Assembly: GCF_036763085.1 (NCBI RefSeq)
Contig: NZ_JBAIYU010000017.1
Span: forward strand, 263,634-327,633
Direction of reading: 5' to 3'
Origin: JBAIYU01 sp036763085
GTDB lineage: Bacteria > Bacillota > Negativicutes > DSM-1736 > Dendrosporobacteraceae
Length of the DNA: 64,000 nt
Below the pieces are notes generated by a model, which was given only the letters and a program-made list of their open reading frames with translations, had not been told where the DNA came from and did not search any database. Shown in pieces: positions 17,733 to 27,018 of the stretch. The position numbers and the translations under genes are program-made. Position 1 is the stretch's first letter. Each line of letters opens with the position of its first letter.

Positions 17733-17853
17733 ATTAACCCCAATATTCGTCAAAGTATGATGCATAAATTATTTATTCGCTATACAACTTGGTATTCCTG
17801 CGCGTAAAGTATGTCAAGCTTTGGAATACTAAATATAAGGGAGTGTGGAATAA

Positions 17854-19818
17854 ATGAGAAGATTCTTTCTTTGCATATTAATAATTATTTTTTTAAGTGC
17901 TAGTTTCTCAAATGTTAGCTACGCTTTTTTAGGGTTACCACAGACCAGTAACCTAGAAAGCTTACAGTTAGTTGCAGCAACACAGGTTTACGACGTTAAT
18001 GGTCAATTAATCTCTAAATTATTTGAACAAAATAGAATAGTAGTCACTATGAATAATATGTCCCGATATATACCACAAGCTATAATAGCAAACGAAGATA
18101 CAAGGTTTTATAATCACATTGGTGTTGACCCTATTGGAATTTTAAGAGCACTGTGGGTTAATATTCGTTCTGGCGGAATAGCAGAAGGCGGGAGTACCGT
18201 TACTCAACAACTGGCTAGAGAGATGTTTCTTACTCAAGAAAGGACGATAGTACGTAAGTTGAAAGAAGCTCTTTTAGCAATGATTATTGAGAGCAAGTTT
18301 TCGAAGCAGGAAATTCTACAAGCATATCTTAATCAAGTTTACTTTGGAGAGGGTGCTTATGGCGTTGAGGCAGCAGCACAAGTATATTTTGGAAAACATG
18401 CCAGTGAGCTGAGTTTAGGGCAAAGTGCGATGATTGCTGGTTTGGCTAGAGGTCCGAATCTTTACTCCCCTTACGCAGATATGAAAGCAGCTATCAATAG
18501 GAGGGCTGTCGTACTTTCTGGAATGGTAAAGGAGGGGTATATTACTCAGGCTGAAGCTGATGAGGCGCAAGCAGAACCATTAGTTCTTGCTGGAAAAAAG
18601 AAGCGAACAGTACAGGCGTCATATTTTATTGACTATATTGCTAATGACTTGGTCGGGAAATATGGTGCAAATCGAGTATATAAAGGCGGTTTGAAGGTAT
18701 ATACAACAATGGATACAAAAATTCAGCAGGCTGCCGAGGCGGCATTGGGCCAGTATCAGGGTGCAGTACTTGTGATGGATTCGCGTAATGGACATATAAA
18801 AGCTATGGTTGGCGGCCGTAATTATCAAGAAAGTCAGATTAATAGAGCTATTGCTGATATACGTCAGCCAGGTTCTGCGTTTAAGCCGTTCGTATATGCA
18901 ACTGCTTTAAACAAAGGGTTGACTCCAAATGCCATAATTTATGATGAACCTATAAATATTAGTGGATATTCTCCACAAAACTATGATAATAAATTTCGTG
19001 GACCAGTAACTATGAAAAAGGCCCTTAGGTGGTCGGTTAATACGGCTTCAGTAAAGTTAGCTCAGCAAACTGGTATGACGGATGTTCTTAACTTAGCAAA
19101 ATCTATGGGTATAACAACACTGACTGCAGATGATGACAATCTATCTGCAGCATTAGGTGGGCTTACGCAAGGAGTTAATTTATTGGAGTTAACAACAGCA
19201 TATACGGCTTTTGCAAACAATGGCGTATTGTCCCAGCCGATTGGTATAATAAAAGTGCTTGATGAAAATAATCAAGTACTTGAAGAAAACCGAATTAATC
19301 AGCAGTTTGTCTTGCAGCCGGAAATTTCGTATATCATGACCAACATGATGATGGGTGTTCTTGAAGCAGGAACAGGTACTGCAGCAAATATTGGCAGACC
19401 AGCAGCAGGCAAGACTGGGACTACCGATAACTATGAAACGGCATGGTTTATTGGTTATACTCCAGAATTAGTTGCAGGTATTTATGTTGGAAATGATGAT
19501 CGTACAAGTGTAGGCATTTCTGGAAGCCAAGTTGCGGCTTTCTGGGGCAAAATGATGAGTACGGCCCTGAGCAATAATCCTCCACAAACTTTTAGTGTAC
19601 CACCGAATATTATAACAGGAGTTGCTATCTGTGCAGATACAGGTCTTTTAGCTGGACCCGCATGTCCTGATACTGAGTATAGCTCCTTTATTCGCGGAAC
19701 TGAGCCTACCTTGGTTGACAATAGGTTGCACACAAATTTACAACCTTCTCAACCAGGAAAACAAAATGAGAAGCGGCCACGCTGGAAGCTAAATATACCC
19801 CGATTGCCCAGTTTTTAA
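17854..19818 (+). CDS. Class A penicillin-binding protein (PBP1A family)
   Basis: Bifunctional peptidoglycan glycosyltransferase/transpeptidase, 654 residues. An N-terminal membrane anchor (about 1-25) is followed by a GT51 domain (about 55-230) with the catalytic ANEDTRFYNH and EGGSTVTQQLAR. The transpeptidase (about 300-570) has the active-site serine in QPGSAFKPF (about residue 340), SVN, and KTGTTD (about 519). The C terminus is short and basic with no extra domain. Complete; probably a housekeeping synthase. Confidence 0.96.
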   Translation: MRRFFLCILIIIFLSASFSNVSYAFLGLPQTSNLESLQLVAATQVYDVNGQLISKLFEQNRIVVTMNNMSRYIPQAIIANEDTRFYNHIGVDPIGILRALWVNIRSGGIAEGGSTVTQQLAREMFLTQERTIVRKLKEALLAMIIESKFSKQEILQAYLNQVYFGEGAYGVEAAAQVYFGKHASELSLGQSAMIAGLARGPNLYSPYADMKAAINRRAVVLSGMVKEGYITQAEADEAQAEPLVLAGKKKRTVQASYFIDYIANDLVGKYGANRVYKGGLKVYTTMDTKIQQAAEAALGQYQGAVLVMDSRNGHIKAMVGGRNYQESQINRAIADIRQPGSAFKPFVYATALNKGLTPNAIIYDEPINISGYSPQNYDNKFRGPVTMKKALRWSVNTASVKLAQQTGMTDVLNLAKSMGITTLTADDDNLSAALGGLTQGVNLLELTTAYTAFANNGVLSQPIGIIKVLDENNQVLEENRINQQFVLQPEISYIMTNMMMGVLEAGTGTAANIGRPAAGKTGTTDNYETAWFIGYTPELVAGIYVGNDDRTSVGISGSQVAAFWGKMMSTALSNNPPQTFSVPPNIITGVAICADTGLLAGPACPDTEYSSFIRGTEPTLVDNRLHTNLQPSQPGKQNEKRPRWKLNIPRLPSF

Positions 19819-19881
19819 GATTATGATACAATGTACCTAGCCTATTGTTATAATTTGGATAGTGTTAAGGAGCAATAAAAA

Positions 19882-20613
19882 TTGGGTAGAAAAAGAATTT
19901 CTGTACTAAACGTCTTGATAGATGCTGTGACTATGGCTAAAGCTGTCAAAATTGTAGAAGAATTTATCGCTGCACGAAAGCCTCGCCTAATCGCAACTGC
20001 AAACGCTGAGATGGTAATGATGGCTCAAAATGATTGTGAATTGAAAAAGATTTTGAATAATGCGGACTTAGTGGTTCCTGATGGTGCTGGCGTCGTTTGG
20101 GCAGCTAAATATAGTGGAGAACTTATACCAGAGCGAGTAGCTGGTTTTGATTTAGTTCAGCAAATACTAAGGAAAGCCGCTAAAAATAATTATCGGATTT
20201 ATTTTTTTGGTGGAGCACCTGGAATAGCTGAGCAGGCAAAAACATGGGCAGAGACAAATTACGCCGGAGTTAAAATAGTCGGGGTTAGAAACGGATTTTT
20301 TGCTTCCGATGATGAACCTAGGATTATTAATGAAATAAAGTCATCTAATCCAGATGTTTTACTTGTTGCTTTAGGTGTTCCAAAGCAGGAAAAATGGCTT
20401 GCTCAAAATATAGCTCAGTTAGGTGTGCCAATAGCTATTGGAGTTGGCGGCACTTTTGATGTTATGGCGGGAGTAGTAAATCGTGCCCCGATATGGATGC
20501 AGCGTGCGAATCTCGAATGGTTATATCGCCTATTATCTCAACCTCAGCGTGCTTTACGCATGTTAGCCTTGCCGCGGTTTGTTTTAAAGGTTATGTCATT
20601 TAAAAAACATTAG
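19882..20613 (+). CDS. tagA: WecG/TagA/CpsF-family glycosyltransferase
   Basis: 243 residues, TTG start after AAGGAGC. Family signatures: NAEMVMMAQND, VVPDGAGVVWAAK, RVAGFDLVQ, YFFGGAPGIAEQAK, VALGVPKQEKWL, GVGGTFDVMAGVVNRAP. Members add N-acetylmannosamine or a similar sugar to a lipid-linked glycan on the cytoplasmic face (teichoic acid linkage unit or exopolysaccharide). No other teichoic-acid genes are nearby, so the acceptor is uncertain. Confidence 0.9.
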   Translation: MGRKRISVLNVLIDAVTMAKAVKIVEEFIAARKPRLIATANAEMVMMAQNDCELKKILNNADLVVPDGAGVVWAAKYSGELIPERVAGFDLVQQILRKAAKNNYRIYFFGGAPGIAEQAKTWAETNYAGVKIVGVRNGFFASDDEPRIINEIKSSNPDVLLVALGVPKQEKWLAQNIAQLGVPIAIGVGGTFDVMAGVVNRAPIWMQRANLEWLYRLLSQPQRALRMLALPRFVLKVMSFKKH

Positions 20614-20640
20614 ACAAAGTAAACTTTGTTATATTATAAT
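20611..20640 (+). promoter_or_regulatory. Putative promoter before psd-pssA
   Basis: TAGACA, 18-bp spacer, perfect TATAAT. The -35 box overlaps the tagA stop codon. Confidence 0.45.
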
Positions 20641-20732
20641 GATTTGGGAAAAATAATGGATTATTATTGTACTATATTAAACAAATTAAGTATTTTATGA
20701 TCTAAATAGGCTTGCTCGGAGGAGGTGGTCAA

Positions 20733-21371
20733 ATGGTTAAAACGCCTATAGTAAAAGAAGGGTATATATACATTTTTTTGCTTGCAATTATCACTATCAT
20801 AGTCGCTTTGGCCGTTCACCCGTACTGGAGTATAATTCCGGGTGTTCTTACGCTTTTTGTCAGTTTCTTTTTTCGCAATCCTAAGAGGACAATTCCTTCC
20901 GATGAGTGCTTAGTTGTATCACCCGCGGATGGAAAAGTAATGAGTGTTACTGAATTTCATGATGATCAGTTTGTAAATGAGCCTTGTAATAAAGTAACTA
21001 TATTCTTATCTGTGTTTGATGTACATGTTAATCGCAGCCCGATTGCCGGAGAAATAAAGTATCAGCAGTATACTTGCGGGAGATTTAAGCCAGCATATAA
21101 GGAATCAGCTGGATGTGAGAATGAACGTCATTCAATAGGTATTGAAAATGAACGAATGAGAATTGTTGTGACTCAAATAGCTGGGCTTATTGCTCGGCGC
21201 ATAGTTTCCTGGGTAACGCTAGGTAGTATGCTGCAACGAGGAGAAAGATATGGTCTTATTAAATTTGGTTCTTGCACTGAAATCATAATGCCGAAAGATG
21301 TTGAAGTTCTTGTTAAAAAAGGTGATCGTGTAAAAGGTGGAGAGACAGTCATAGGGAGGTTAAATAAGTGA
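20733..21371 (+). CDS. psd: Phosphatidylserine decarboxylase proenzyme
   Basis: Makes phosphatidylethanolamine in the membrane. 212 residues, the short form with two hydrophobic segments near the N terminus (about 8-50). FLSVFDVHVNRSP and the self-cleavage LGSM motif are present: cleavage before the serine gives the pyruvoyl cofactor. ATG 20733 follows GGAGGAGGTGG. It overlaps pssA by 4 bp; the two enzymes catalyse consecutive steps. Confidence 0.95.
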   Translation: MVKTPIVKEGYIYIFLLAIITIIVALAVHPYWSIIPGVLTLFVSFFFRNPKRTIPSDECLVVSPADGKVMSVTEFHDDQFVNEPCNKVTIFLSVFDVHVNRSPIAGEIKYQQYTCGRFKPAYKESAGCENERHSIGIENERMRIVVTQIAGLIARRIVSWVTLGSMLQRGERYGLIKFGSCTEIIMPKDVEVLVKKGDRVKGGETVIGRLNK

Positions 21372-22045
21372 GAAGTTTAATTCCTAATTTATTAACAGCC
21401 CTGAATCTCGTTTTGGGTATGTTCTCGATAATTAGCACATTTAATGGAGATTTCTACAATGCAGCATTGTTTATTGTTGCTGCGATGGTGGCAGATGGTC
21501 TAGACGGAAGAGCTGCAAGGTATTTAAATGTGAGCAGCGATTTTGGGAAGGAATTAGATTCATTATGTGATTTAGTTTCTTTTGGTGTAGCACCAGCTAT
21601 TTTAGCGTATGCATTTTTGCTAAAAGATTTTGATAAGATGGGTTATGTAATAGCTGCTGCGTTTGCAACCTGCGGTGCTCTGCGTTTAGCTCGCTTTAAT
21701 GTTAGTACAACAATGGTAAAGGGTTATTTTATGGGTCTTCCGATACCTGCCGCAGGGTGTGTGGTAGCAACTTTTGTAATGTTGGGAATTAAGCCGACAG
21801 GTTGGTTGTTTCCAATCTTAGTAAGTATTTTTGCATATCTAATGGTAAGTACTGTGAAATACCCTGATTTCAAGGGTAAAGGAGAAAAAATACGAATAAT
21901 TCCTAGTATCATTGCGTTAGCTATTGGCTGTTATATAATGTTAATTAGGAATGATGCGATTCTTTTTGCACCGTTCTTTACATATGCTGTTTTTGGATTA
22001 CTGAATACTGTGTTTGGTATGTTTGAATCGAAATCTTCAGTTTAA
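21368..22045 (+). CDS. pssA: CDP-diacylglycerol-serine O-phosphatidyltransferase
   Basis: Makes phosphatidylserine, the substrate of Psd. 225 residues, about six to seven transmembrane helices. The CDP-alcohol phosphatidyltransferase signature D-G-x2-D-G-x2-A-R-x8-G-x3-D-x3-D is complete in DGLDGRAARY ... GKELDSLCD. GTG start overlapping the psd stop. Confidence 0.95.
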   Translation: MRSLIPNLLTALNLVLGMFSIISTFNGDFYNAALFIVAAMVADGLDGRAARYLNVSSDFGKELDSLCDLVSFGVAPAILAYAFLLKDFDKMGYVIAAAFATCGALRLARFNVSTTMVKGYFMGLPIPAAGCVVATFVMLGIKPTGWLFPILVSIFAYLMVSTVKYPDFKGKGEKIRIIPSIIALAIGCYIMLIRNDAILFAPFFTYAVFGLLNTVFGMFESKSSV

Positions 22046-22208
22046 AGAAGGTGATATTTACCCGACTCGCGAAGAATCATAATATTAGAATTATAATTCA
22101 AGCAATATAATTAATACCTTTATTGCTGTTTTATTAAAAAATACTAAATTTTAGATAGCTCTGTTTAGGTTGTGGGTACCAAAACAGGATTTTAAAGGAG
22201 CACAATCC

Positions 22209-23492
22209 ATGAACTATGTTTTTGACTACATAATGATTCCAATGCAGCTAATTATCATATTCTTTACATTATATTATTTTATAATAGCTTTTTTCGGAAT
22301 CTGGCGTAGAAAAGAAACGAAAATACTTACGCCAAAAAATCATTTTGCAGTAATAGTAGCTGCTCATAACGAGGAACAGGTAATTGGGCAGTTAGTAGAA
22401 AACCTACAGGTTTTAAGATATCCTCGTGAAATGTATGATATATTTGTTATTGCTGATAACTGCAAAGACAGCACAGTACAAGTCGCAAAGAATGCTGGTG
22501 CGACAGTTTTCGAACGTTTTAACCTTGAGAAACGCGGTAAAGGTTATGCCATGGAATGGATGTTTGCAAAACTGTTTCAACTTAAACGAAAATATGATGC
22601 AGTAGTTGTTTTTGATGCTGATAATCTTGTACATCCTAACTTTTTATTGGAAATGAATAATCGTTTATGTAAAGGTGAAAAAGTAATCCAAGGTTATCTT
22701 GATGCTAAAAATCCCAATGATACCTGGATTTCGGGAACATTTGCAATTTCGTTTTGGGTTACGAATCATATTTGGCATTTAGCTAAATCGAATATAGGCT
22801 TATCAAGTGTTCTCGGTGGTACTGGGATGTGTATATCAACCGACATTTTGAGGAAGTTTGGCTGGGGTGCTACATGTCTCACAGAGGATATGGAATTCAC
22901 TATGAAGGTGTTACTAAGAGGTATTAGAACAACATGGGCACACGATGCTATAGTATATGATGAGAAGCCTCTAACATTTATGCAATCATGGAAACAGAGA
23001 AAACGGTGGGCTCAAGGACATTTTGACATTGCCGCTCGCTATATTCCACGTATGATTACTGAGGGGATTAGACAGCGCGATATTAGAATTTTAGATGGGG
23101 TATTACATTTACTTCAACCTCACTTTCTGATACTATCTACATCATTTGTTATAGCTAGCTACTTATATCATATTGTACCGTTTTATACTAATATCTTTTA
23201 TAAGGTTTTGCCTATACAAGTATGGACTATAATTGCAATTGGGCAATACGTCTTACCGGTGATTGTGTTGTTCCTAATTCGTGCTAATTGGAAGTCATGG
23301 TTCTACCTCGTTTTATATCCACTGTTTGTTTATAGCTGGATACCTATAACTTTCCTTGGTTTCCTGCATCGTAATGAGCGTGAATGGAGCCATACCCAGC
23401 ATACAAGAAGTATTAGTTATCAAGAAATTCTTATTAACCAATCAGGCGAATTTCCAAAGGAAAGTTTATTAAGTAAGCAAGCTATTAAGTAA
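22209..23492 (+). CDS. Membrane GT2-family glycosyltransferase
   Basis: 427 residues. An N-terminal helix, a GT-A domain (about 45-290) with VAAHNEE, VIADNCKD, the FDADN metal motif, TEDMEF and the QRKRW (QxxRW) processive signature, then three to four C-terminal helices. It resembles poly-beta-1,6-GlcNAc or cellulose-type synthases and other N-acetylglucosaminyltransferases. ATG 22209 follows AAAGGAGC. Followed by a terminator, so a single-gene unit. Product unknown. Confidence 0.87.
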   Translation: MNYVFDYIMIPMQLIIIFFTLYYFIIAFFGIWRRKETKILTPKNHFAVIVAAHNEEQVIGQLVENLQVLRYPREMYDIFVIADNCKDSTVQVAKNAGATVFERFNLEKRGKGYAMEWMFAKLFQLKRKYDAVVVFDADNLVHPNFLLEMNNRLCKGEKVIQGYLDAKNPNDTWISGTFAISFWVTNHIWHLAKSNIGLSSVLGGTGMCISTDILRKFGWGATCLTEDMEFTMKVLLRGIRTTWAHDAIVYDEKPLTFMQSWKQRKRWAQGHFDIAARYIPRMITEGIRQRDIRILDGVLHLLQPHFLILSTSFVIASYLYHIVPFYTNIFYKVLPIQVWTIIAIGQYVLPVIVLFLIRANWKSWFYLVLYPLFVYSWIPITFLGFLHRNEREWSHTQHTRSISYQEILINQSGEFPKESLLSKQAIK

Positions 23493-23515
23493 TGTCAAAC
23501 ATTATAAATAGATAT

Positions 23516-23551
23516 AAAAAGATGAGTGTTAATGATGCTCATCTTTTTTTA
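23516..23551 (+). terminator. Intrinsic terminator
   Basis: AAAAGATGAG / CTCATCTTTT stem followed by a T-run. Confidence 0.9.
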
Positions 23552-23697
23552 CACTCTTAGAAAGTTATCATTTTATTGAAAAAGGTGCGTCATACAAAAA
23601 ATGACGTTATGCTGTGTTCGAATTGTGGAAAGTACTACTAGTCCACGAGTATATTCTTTATATTCTTGATTAAACATAACTATGGGGTGAGTTGAAT

Positions 23698-24075
23698 ATG
23701 TATGAAATAACTGTGATTGTTGAATTTGAAGCTGCCCATCGGATAGTTGACTATCCCGGCAAATGTAATCGCTTGCATGGACATAACTGGAGTGTTGAAG
23801 TTACTGTTGCAGGAGAGACACTTAATGAATTGGGTATGCTGATCGATTTCCGCGATTTAAAAGTAGAAGTTAATCAAATAATAGATAAGCTTGATCATCT
23901 ATATCTAAACGAGTTAGATCAATTTAAGGTACAAAATCCTACTGCTGAGAACATTGCGCGTTATATTTATGACGAACTAAAACAAAGACCTGCTCTCTCA
24001 GATAATGTGTGTATTCGTTCTATTAAGGTATGGGAATCTCCAAAGTCGGCAGTAACTTATTATGCGAGGAATTAA
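23698..24075 (+). CDS. queD: 6-carboxytetrahydropterin synthase
   Basis: Second step of preQ0/queuosine synthesis from GTP. 125 residues. Zinc histidines and catalytic Cys lie in FEAAHRI and CNRLHGHNW; also LIDFRDLK and LDHLYLNE. I chose ATG 23698, 8 bp after GGGGTGA; an in-frame TTG lies two codons upstream. Adjacent to queE (next step). queC and the transporter or preQ1 steps are not in the window, and no preQ1 riboswitch was recognised in the 145-bp leader. Confidence 0.94.
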   Translation: MYEITVIVEFEAAHRIVDYPGKCNRLHGHNWSVEVTVAGETLNELGMLIDFRDLKVEVNQIIDKLDHLYLNELDQFKVQNPTAENIARYIYDELKQRPALSDNVCIRSIKVWESPKSAVTYYARN

Positions 24076-24076
24076 A

Positions 24077-24811
24077 ATGGTCGATTTTATTAATATGGTT
24101 GAAGTTTTTTCCTCTATTCAAGGAGAGGGACAATATGTTGGTTGTAGACAAGTATTTGTTCGTTTAGCAGGTTGTAATTTGCAATGTATTTACTGTGATA
24201 CCCCAACATCACGTGCAATCTCAGATTCATGCAGAATAGAGCAAACTCCAGGTAAAAGAGATTTTTTTATTTTTGATAATCCATTTATGTTATCAGAATT
24301 AGTCAATAAGATAAATAACTTGCTTGTTCATCCTCATCATTCGGTAAGTTTTACTGGCGGAGAACCTCTATGCCAAGCTGATGCATTAAATCAAGTTATA
24401 TCAGGCATTAAGGGGAAAATATATATAGAAACAAACGGTACTTTGCCAAAAGAGCTTAAAAAGATAATAAATAATATTGATATTGTAAGTATGGATATTA
24501 AGATGCCAGATGTTACTGGCAGTGAGTTATGGGATGTGCATAAGGAATTTCTGAAAATTGCCGCCGATAAAGAAGTCTTTGTTAAGTTAGTTGTCACTGG
24601 GACTACACAGAAGCAGTTTTTTGAAAAAGCAGTTGAACTAGTAACTAGCGTAAACCGTAAAATCCCACTTATCCTCCAACCAGTAACGCCTATAAACGGA
24701 TGCATACCAATCTTACCTGAAGAAGTACTTGAACTTCAGAGTTTAGCCCTCAAATCATTGGATATAGTTAAAGTAATACCCCAAACGCATAAGTTTATTG
24801 ACCAATTATAA
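24077..24811 (+). CDS. queE: 7-carboxy-7-deazaguanine synthase (radical SAM)
   Basis: Third step to preQ0. 244 residues. The radical SAM cluster motif C-x3-C-x2-C is in CNLQCIYCDTP, and SFTGGEPL follows. EVFSSIQGEGQYVGCRQVFVR is the QueE N-terminal signature. ATG 24077 follows GAGGAAT; one base separates it from the queD stop, so the two are coupled. Confidence 0.94.
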   Translation: MVDFINMVEVFSSIQGEGQYVGCRQVFVRLAGCNLQCIYCDTPTSRAISDSCRIEQTPGKRDFFIFDNPFMLSELVNKINNLLVHPHHSVSFTGGEPLCQADALNQVISGIKGKIYIETNGTLPKELKKIINNIDIVSMDIKMPDVTGSELWDVHKEFLKIAADKEVFVKLVVTGTTQKQFFEKAVELVTSVNRKIPLILQPVTPINGCIPILPEEVLELQSLALKSLDIVKVIPQTHKFIDQL

Positions 24812-24832
24812 AAAATAGCGGAGGGATGAATT

Positions 24833-25594
24833 TTGCGAATTTTACTAACAAATGATGATGGAATAGGAGCTCCTGGCATTAAGGCACTTTGGGAGTCTCT
24901 ATCTAAAGTAGCTGAGGTTATAGTTGTTGCACCTGATGTTGAGCGTAGTGCAACAAGTCAGGCTATAACTGTTCATCATCCAATAAGAGTAGATAAGTAT
25001 TGTATAGATCAGCCTCCATTATGTGCTTGGCGTGTTGGGGGAACACCAACTGATTGTGTAAAGATTGCTGTAGAAGCTTTACTGCCTGATAAACCTGACA
25101 TTGTAGTTTCTGGTATTAACTTAGGGTCAAACATGGGGACTGACGTCCTTTATTCAGGTACAGTAAGTGCAGCTATCGAAGGAGCACTTCATGGCATTCC
25201 ATCAGTTGCGGTTTCGTTAGACAGCTGGAAACTTTCAGATTTTAGTGTTGCAGCTAATTATACTGCAAAATTAGTTCAGACATTGGCACAAAAAAGCTTG
25301 CCGCCAAATACGTTGCTAAATGTTAACGTGCCAGCAGTTAGGCTAGAAGAAATAGAAGAAGTTACAATTACAAAGTTAGGTGTAAGGCAGTATGCTAACA
25401 CCTTCGAACGGCGTGAAGATCCTCGCGGCAGACTTTATTATTGGATGGGTGGCGAGATTGTAGATAATGATAACGATCCAGATAGTGATATTGTTGCTGT
25501 TAAAAACAATAAGATTTCTGTAACGCCGATACATTTTGATTTAACGAACTATGGCTTGATTAATATGTTAACAGAATGGAAACTAACTAAATAA
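24833..25594 (+). CDS. surE: 5'/3'-nucleotidase SurE
   Basis: Metal-dependent nucleoside-monophosphate phosphatase, 253 residues. N-terminal LLTNDDGIGAPGI with the metal Asp pair, APDVERSATSQAIT, and SGINLGSNMGTDVLYSGTVSAA are diagnostic. TTG start after GGAGGGA. Downstream of queE by 21 bp, so probably the same transcript. Confidence 0.95.
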   Translation: MRILLTNDDGIGAPGIKALWESLSKVAEVIVVAPDVERSATSQAITVHHPIRVDKYCIDQPPLCAWRVGGTPTDCVKIAVEALLPDKPDIVVSGINLGSNMGTDVLYSGTVSAAIEGALHGIPSVAVSLDSWKLSDFSVAANYTAKLVQTLAQKSLPPNTLLNVNVPAVRLEEIEEVTITKLGVRQYANTFERREDPRGRLYYWMGGEIVDNDNDPDSDIVAVKNNKISVTPIHFDLTNYGLINMLTEWKLTK

Positions 25595-25665
25595 AATGTT
25601 CTTAATAGGTATATTTGGCCGAATTTTGCATAAATTTTCAGTAAAACTCCGGGGAGGGAATTTAT

Positions 25666-26082
25666 GTGGCCAAAGTTACTGGGCGTAGACGCTATAACTC
25701 GCAGCCGCAAAAGGTATCGGGGGTAGCAGTATCTATATTTAGGGGCCTAATTGTTAGTTTAGTTGTCTCTTTCATTAGCATTATAATTCTATCTTTCATT
25801 ACATTAACTACAGAAAGTACAGTTTTAGAGAGATATATGAATTATGTTATGGTTGCGGTAACGATGCTAAGTATTTTTATTGGTAGTGCTTATGCAACTA
25901 GTAAGACAGAATCGAAAGCTTTAATAATTGGTATGGCTATTGGGTGTGTTTATGTTCTTATATCTGTCGGGTTAGGTATGGAAATTGCTAATGAGTCGAT
26001 TACATTGCTAACCATGGTAAATAAGTTTGCTGCAGGTATAGCAGCAGGTGCTTTAGGTGGCATTATTGGCATAAACTTATAA
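25666..26082 (+). CDS. Four-helix membrane protein, TIGR04086-like
   Basis: 138 residues: a basic N-terminal segment (GRRRYNSQPQK) and four transmembrane helices. The pattern matches the TIGR04086 (YrzE-type) Firmicute family, of unknown function. The GTG start at 25666 follows GGGGAGGG; an overlapping ATG in another frame runs only 20 codons. Confidence 0.7.
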   Translation: MAKVTGRRRYNSQPQKVSGVAVSIFRGLIVSLVVSFISIIILSFITLTTESTVLERYMNYVMVAVTMLSIFIGSAYATSKTESKALIIGMAIGCVYVLISVGLGMEIANESITLLTMVNKFAAGIAAGALGGIIGINL

Positions 26083-26099
26083 AGCTAAAATAAGAGAGT

Positions 26100-26133
26100 T
26101 TAGACTTGGCTACTGCCAAGTCTGTTTGCTTTT
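26100..26133 (+). terminator. Intrinsic terminator
   Basis: AGACTTGGC / GCCAAGTCT perfect stem with a 4-nt loop, then GTTTGCTTTT. Confidence 0.8.
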
Positions 26134-26155
26134 AGTAGTATATCAGGTATATAAT
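26126..26155 (+). promoter_or_regulatory. Putative promoter of the MTA salvage operon
   Basis: TTGCTT, 18-bp spacer, perfect TATAAT, about 50 bp before mtnP. No SAM riboswitch or T-box was recognised in the leader. Confidence 0.4.
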
Positions 26156-26206
26156 ATATATGGTTTTTATTGGACTTTAGATATTATTGATAAGGGTGAT
26201 GATTAA

Positions 26207-27004
26207 ATGATTAAAATAGCGATAATTGGCGGAACAGGTGTATACGACCCTAAAATTCTAAGTAACGTTCGTAGTGAAGAAACTATGACTCCATACGGTA
26301 AGGTTGAATATAAGGTGGGAGAGTACGCTGGTAAAGACGTCGCTTTCTTACCACGCCATGGCAGTAATCATTCGATTGCACCACATCTAATTAATTATCG
26401 CGCAAATATATGGGCAATGAAGAAGATCGGTGTTGAAAATATCATTGCAACTACAGCTGTTGGCTCTTTAAACATTGAGATGAAGCCAGGCGATTTTGTG
26501 ATAGTAGACCAGTTTCTCGATTTTACTAAATCAAGAATAGGCACTTTCTATGAGGGTGGAGAAAGAGGAGTCGTGCATGTTGATGTAACTGAGCCTTATT
26601 GCCCCATACTTAGATCAATTATAAGCGACGCAGGAAAAGCTTTAGATATATCAATCCATAAAAATGGAGTATATGTATGTACTGAGGGGCCACGGTTTGA
26701 GACACCTGCCGAAATAAATATGTTCGCAAAGCTTGGCGGAGATCTAGTTGGCATGACTAACGTACCCGAAGCAGTGCTAGCAAGAGAAGCTGAGATGTGT
26801 TATTCGACAGTGTCTATGGTTACCAATTATGCAGCGGGTATTTCGCCGCAGCCATTGACTCATGCTGAGGTTGTTGAAACTATGTCAGCTAATTCTGAAA
26901 ATATAAAGAGATTAATAATGAAATCAATAGAACTTATTGAGATAGGAAAAAACGCTTGTAAATGCAAAATGGCGTTAGCTGAGTATGGTGGCTTTAAATT
27001 ATAA
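26207..27004 (+). CDS. mtnP: S-methyl-5'-thioadenosine phosphorylase
   Basis: Phosphorolysis of MTA to adenine and methylthioribose 1-phosphate. 265 residues: IGGTGVYDP, FLPRHGSNHSIAPH and GMTNVPEAVLAREAEMCY are the phosphate- and substrate-binding signatures of the PNP/MTAP family. It could accept other 6-oxo or 6-amino purine nucleosides; the mtnA neighbour points to MTA. First gene of the salvage operon. Confidence 0.92.
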   Translation: MIKIAIIGGTGVYDPKILSNVRSEETMTPYGKVEYKVGEYAGKDVAFLPRHGSNHSIAPHLINYRANIWAMKKIGVENIIATTAVGSLNIEMKPGDFVIVDQFLDFTKSRIGTFYEGGERGVVHVDVTEPYCPILRSIISDAGKALDISIHKNGVYVCTEGPRFETPAEINMFAKLGGDLVGMTNVPEAVLAREAEMCYSTVSMVTNYAAGISPQPLTHAEVVETMSANSENIKRLIMKSIELIEIGKNACKCKMALAEYGGFKL

Positions 27005-27018
27005 TAGAAGGTGATTTC

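Noticed and set aside
23552..23697. preQ1 riboswitch before queD
   Set aside because: Neither the short class I aptamer nor its A-rich tail could be recognised.
26134..26206. SAM riboswitch or T-box before mtnP
   Set aside because: The leader is only about 50 nt after the putative promoter and lacks the conserved blocks.
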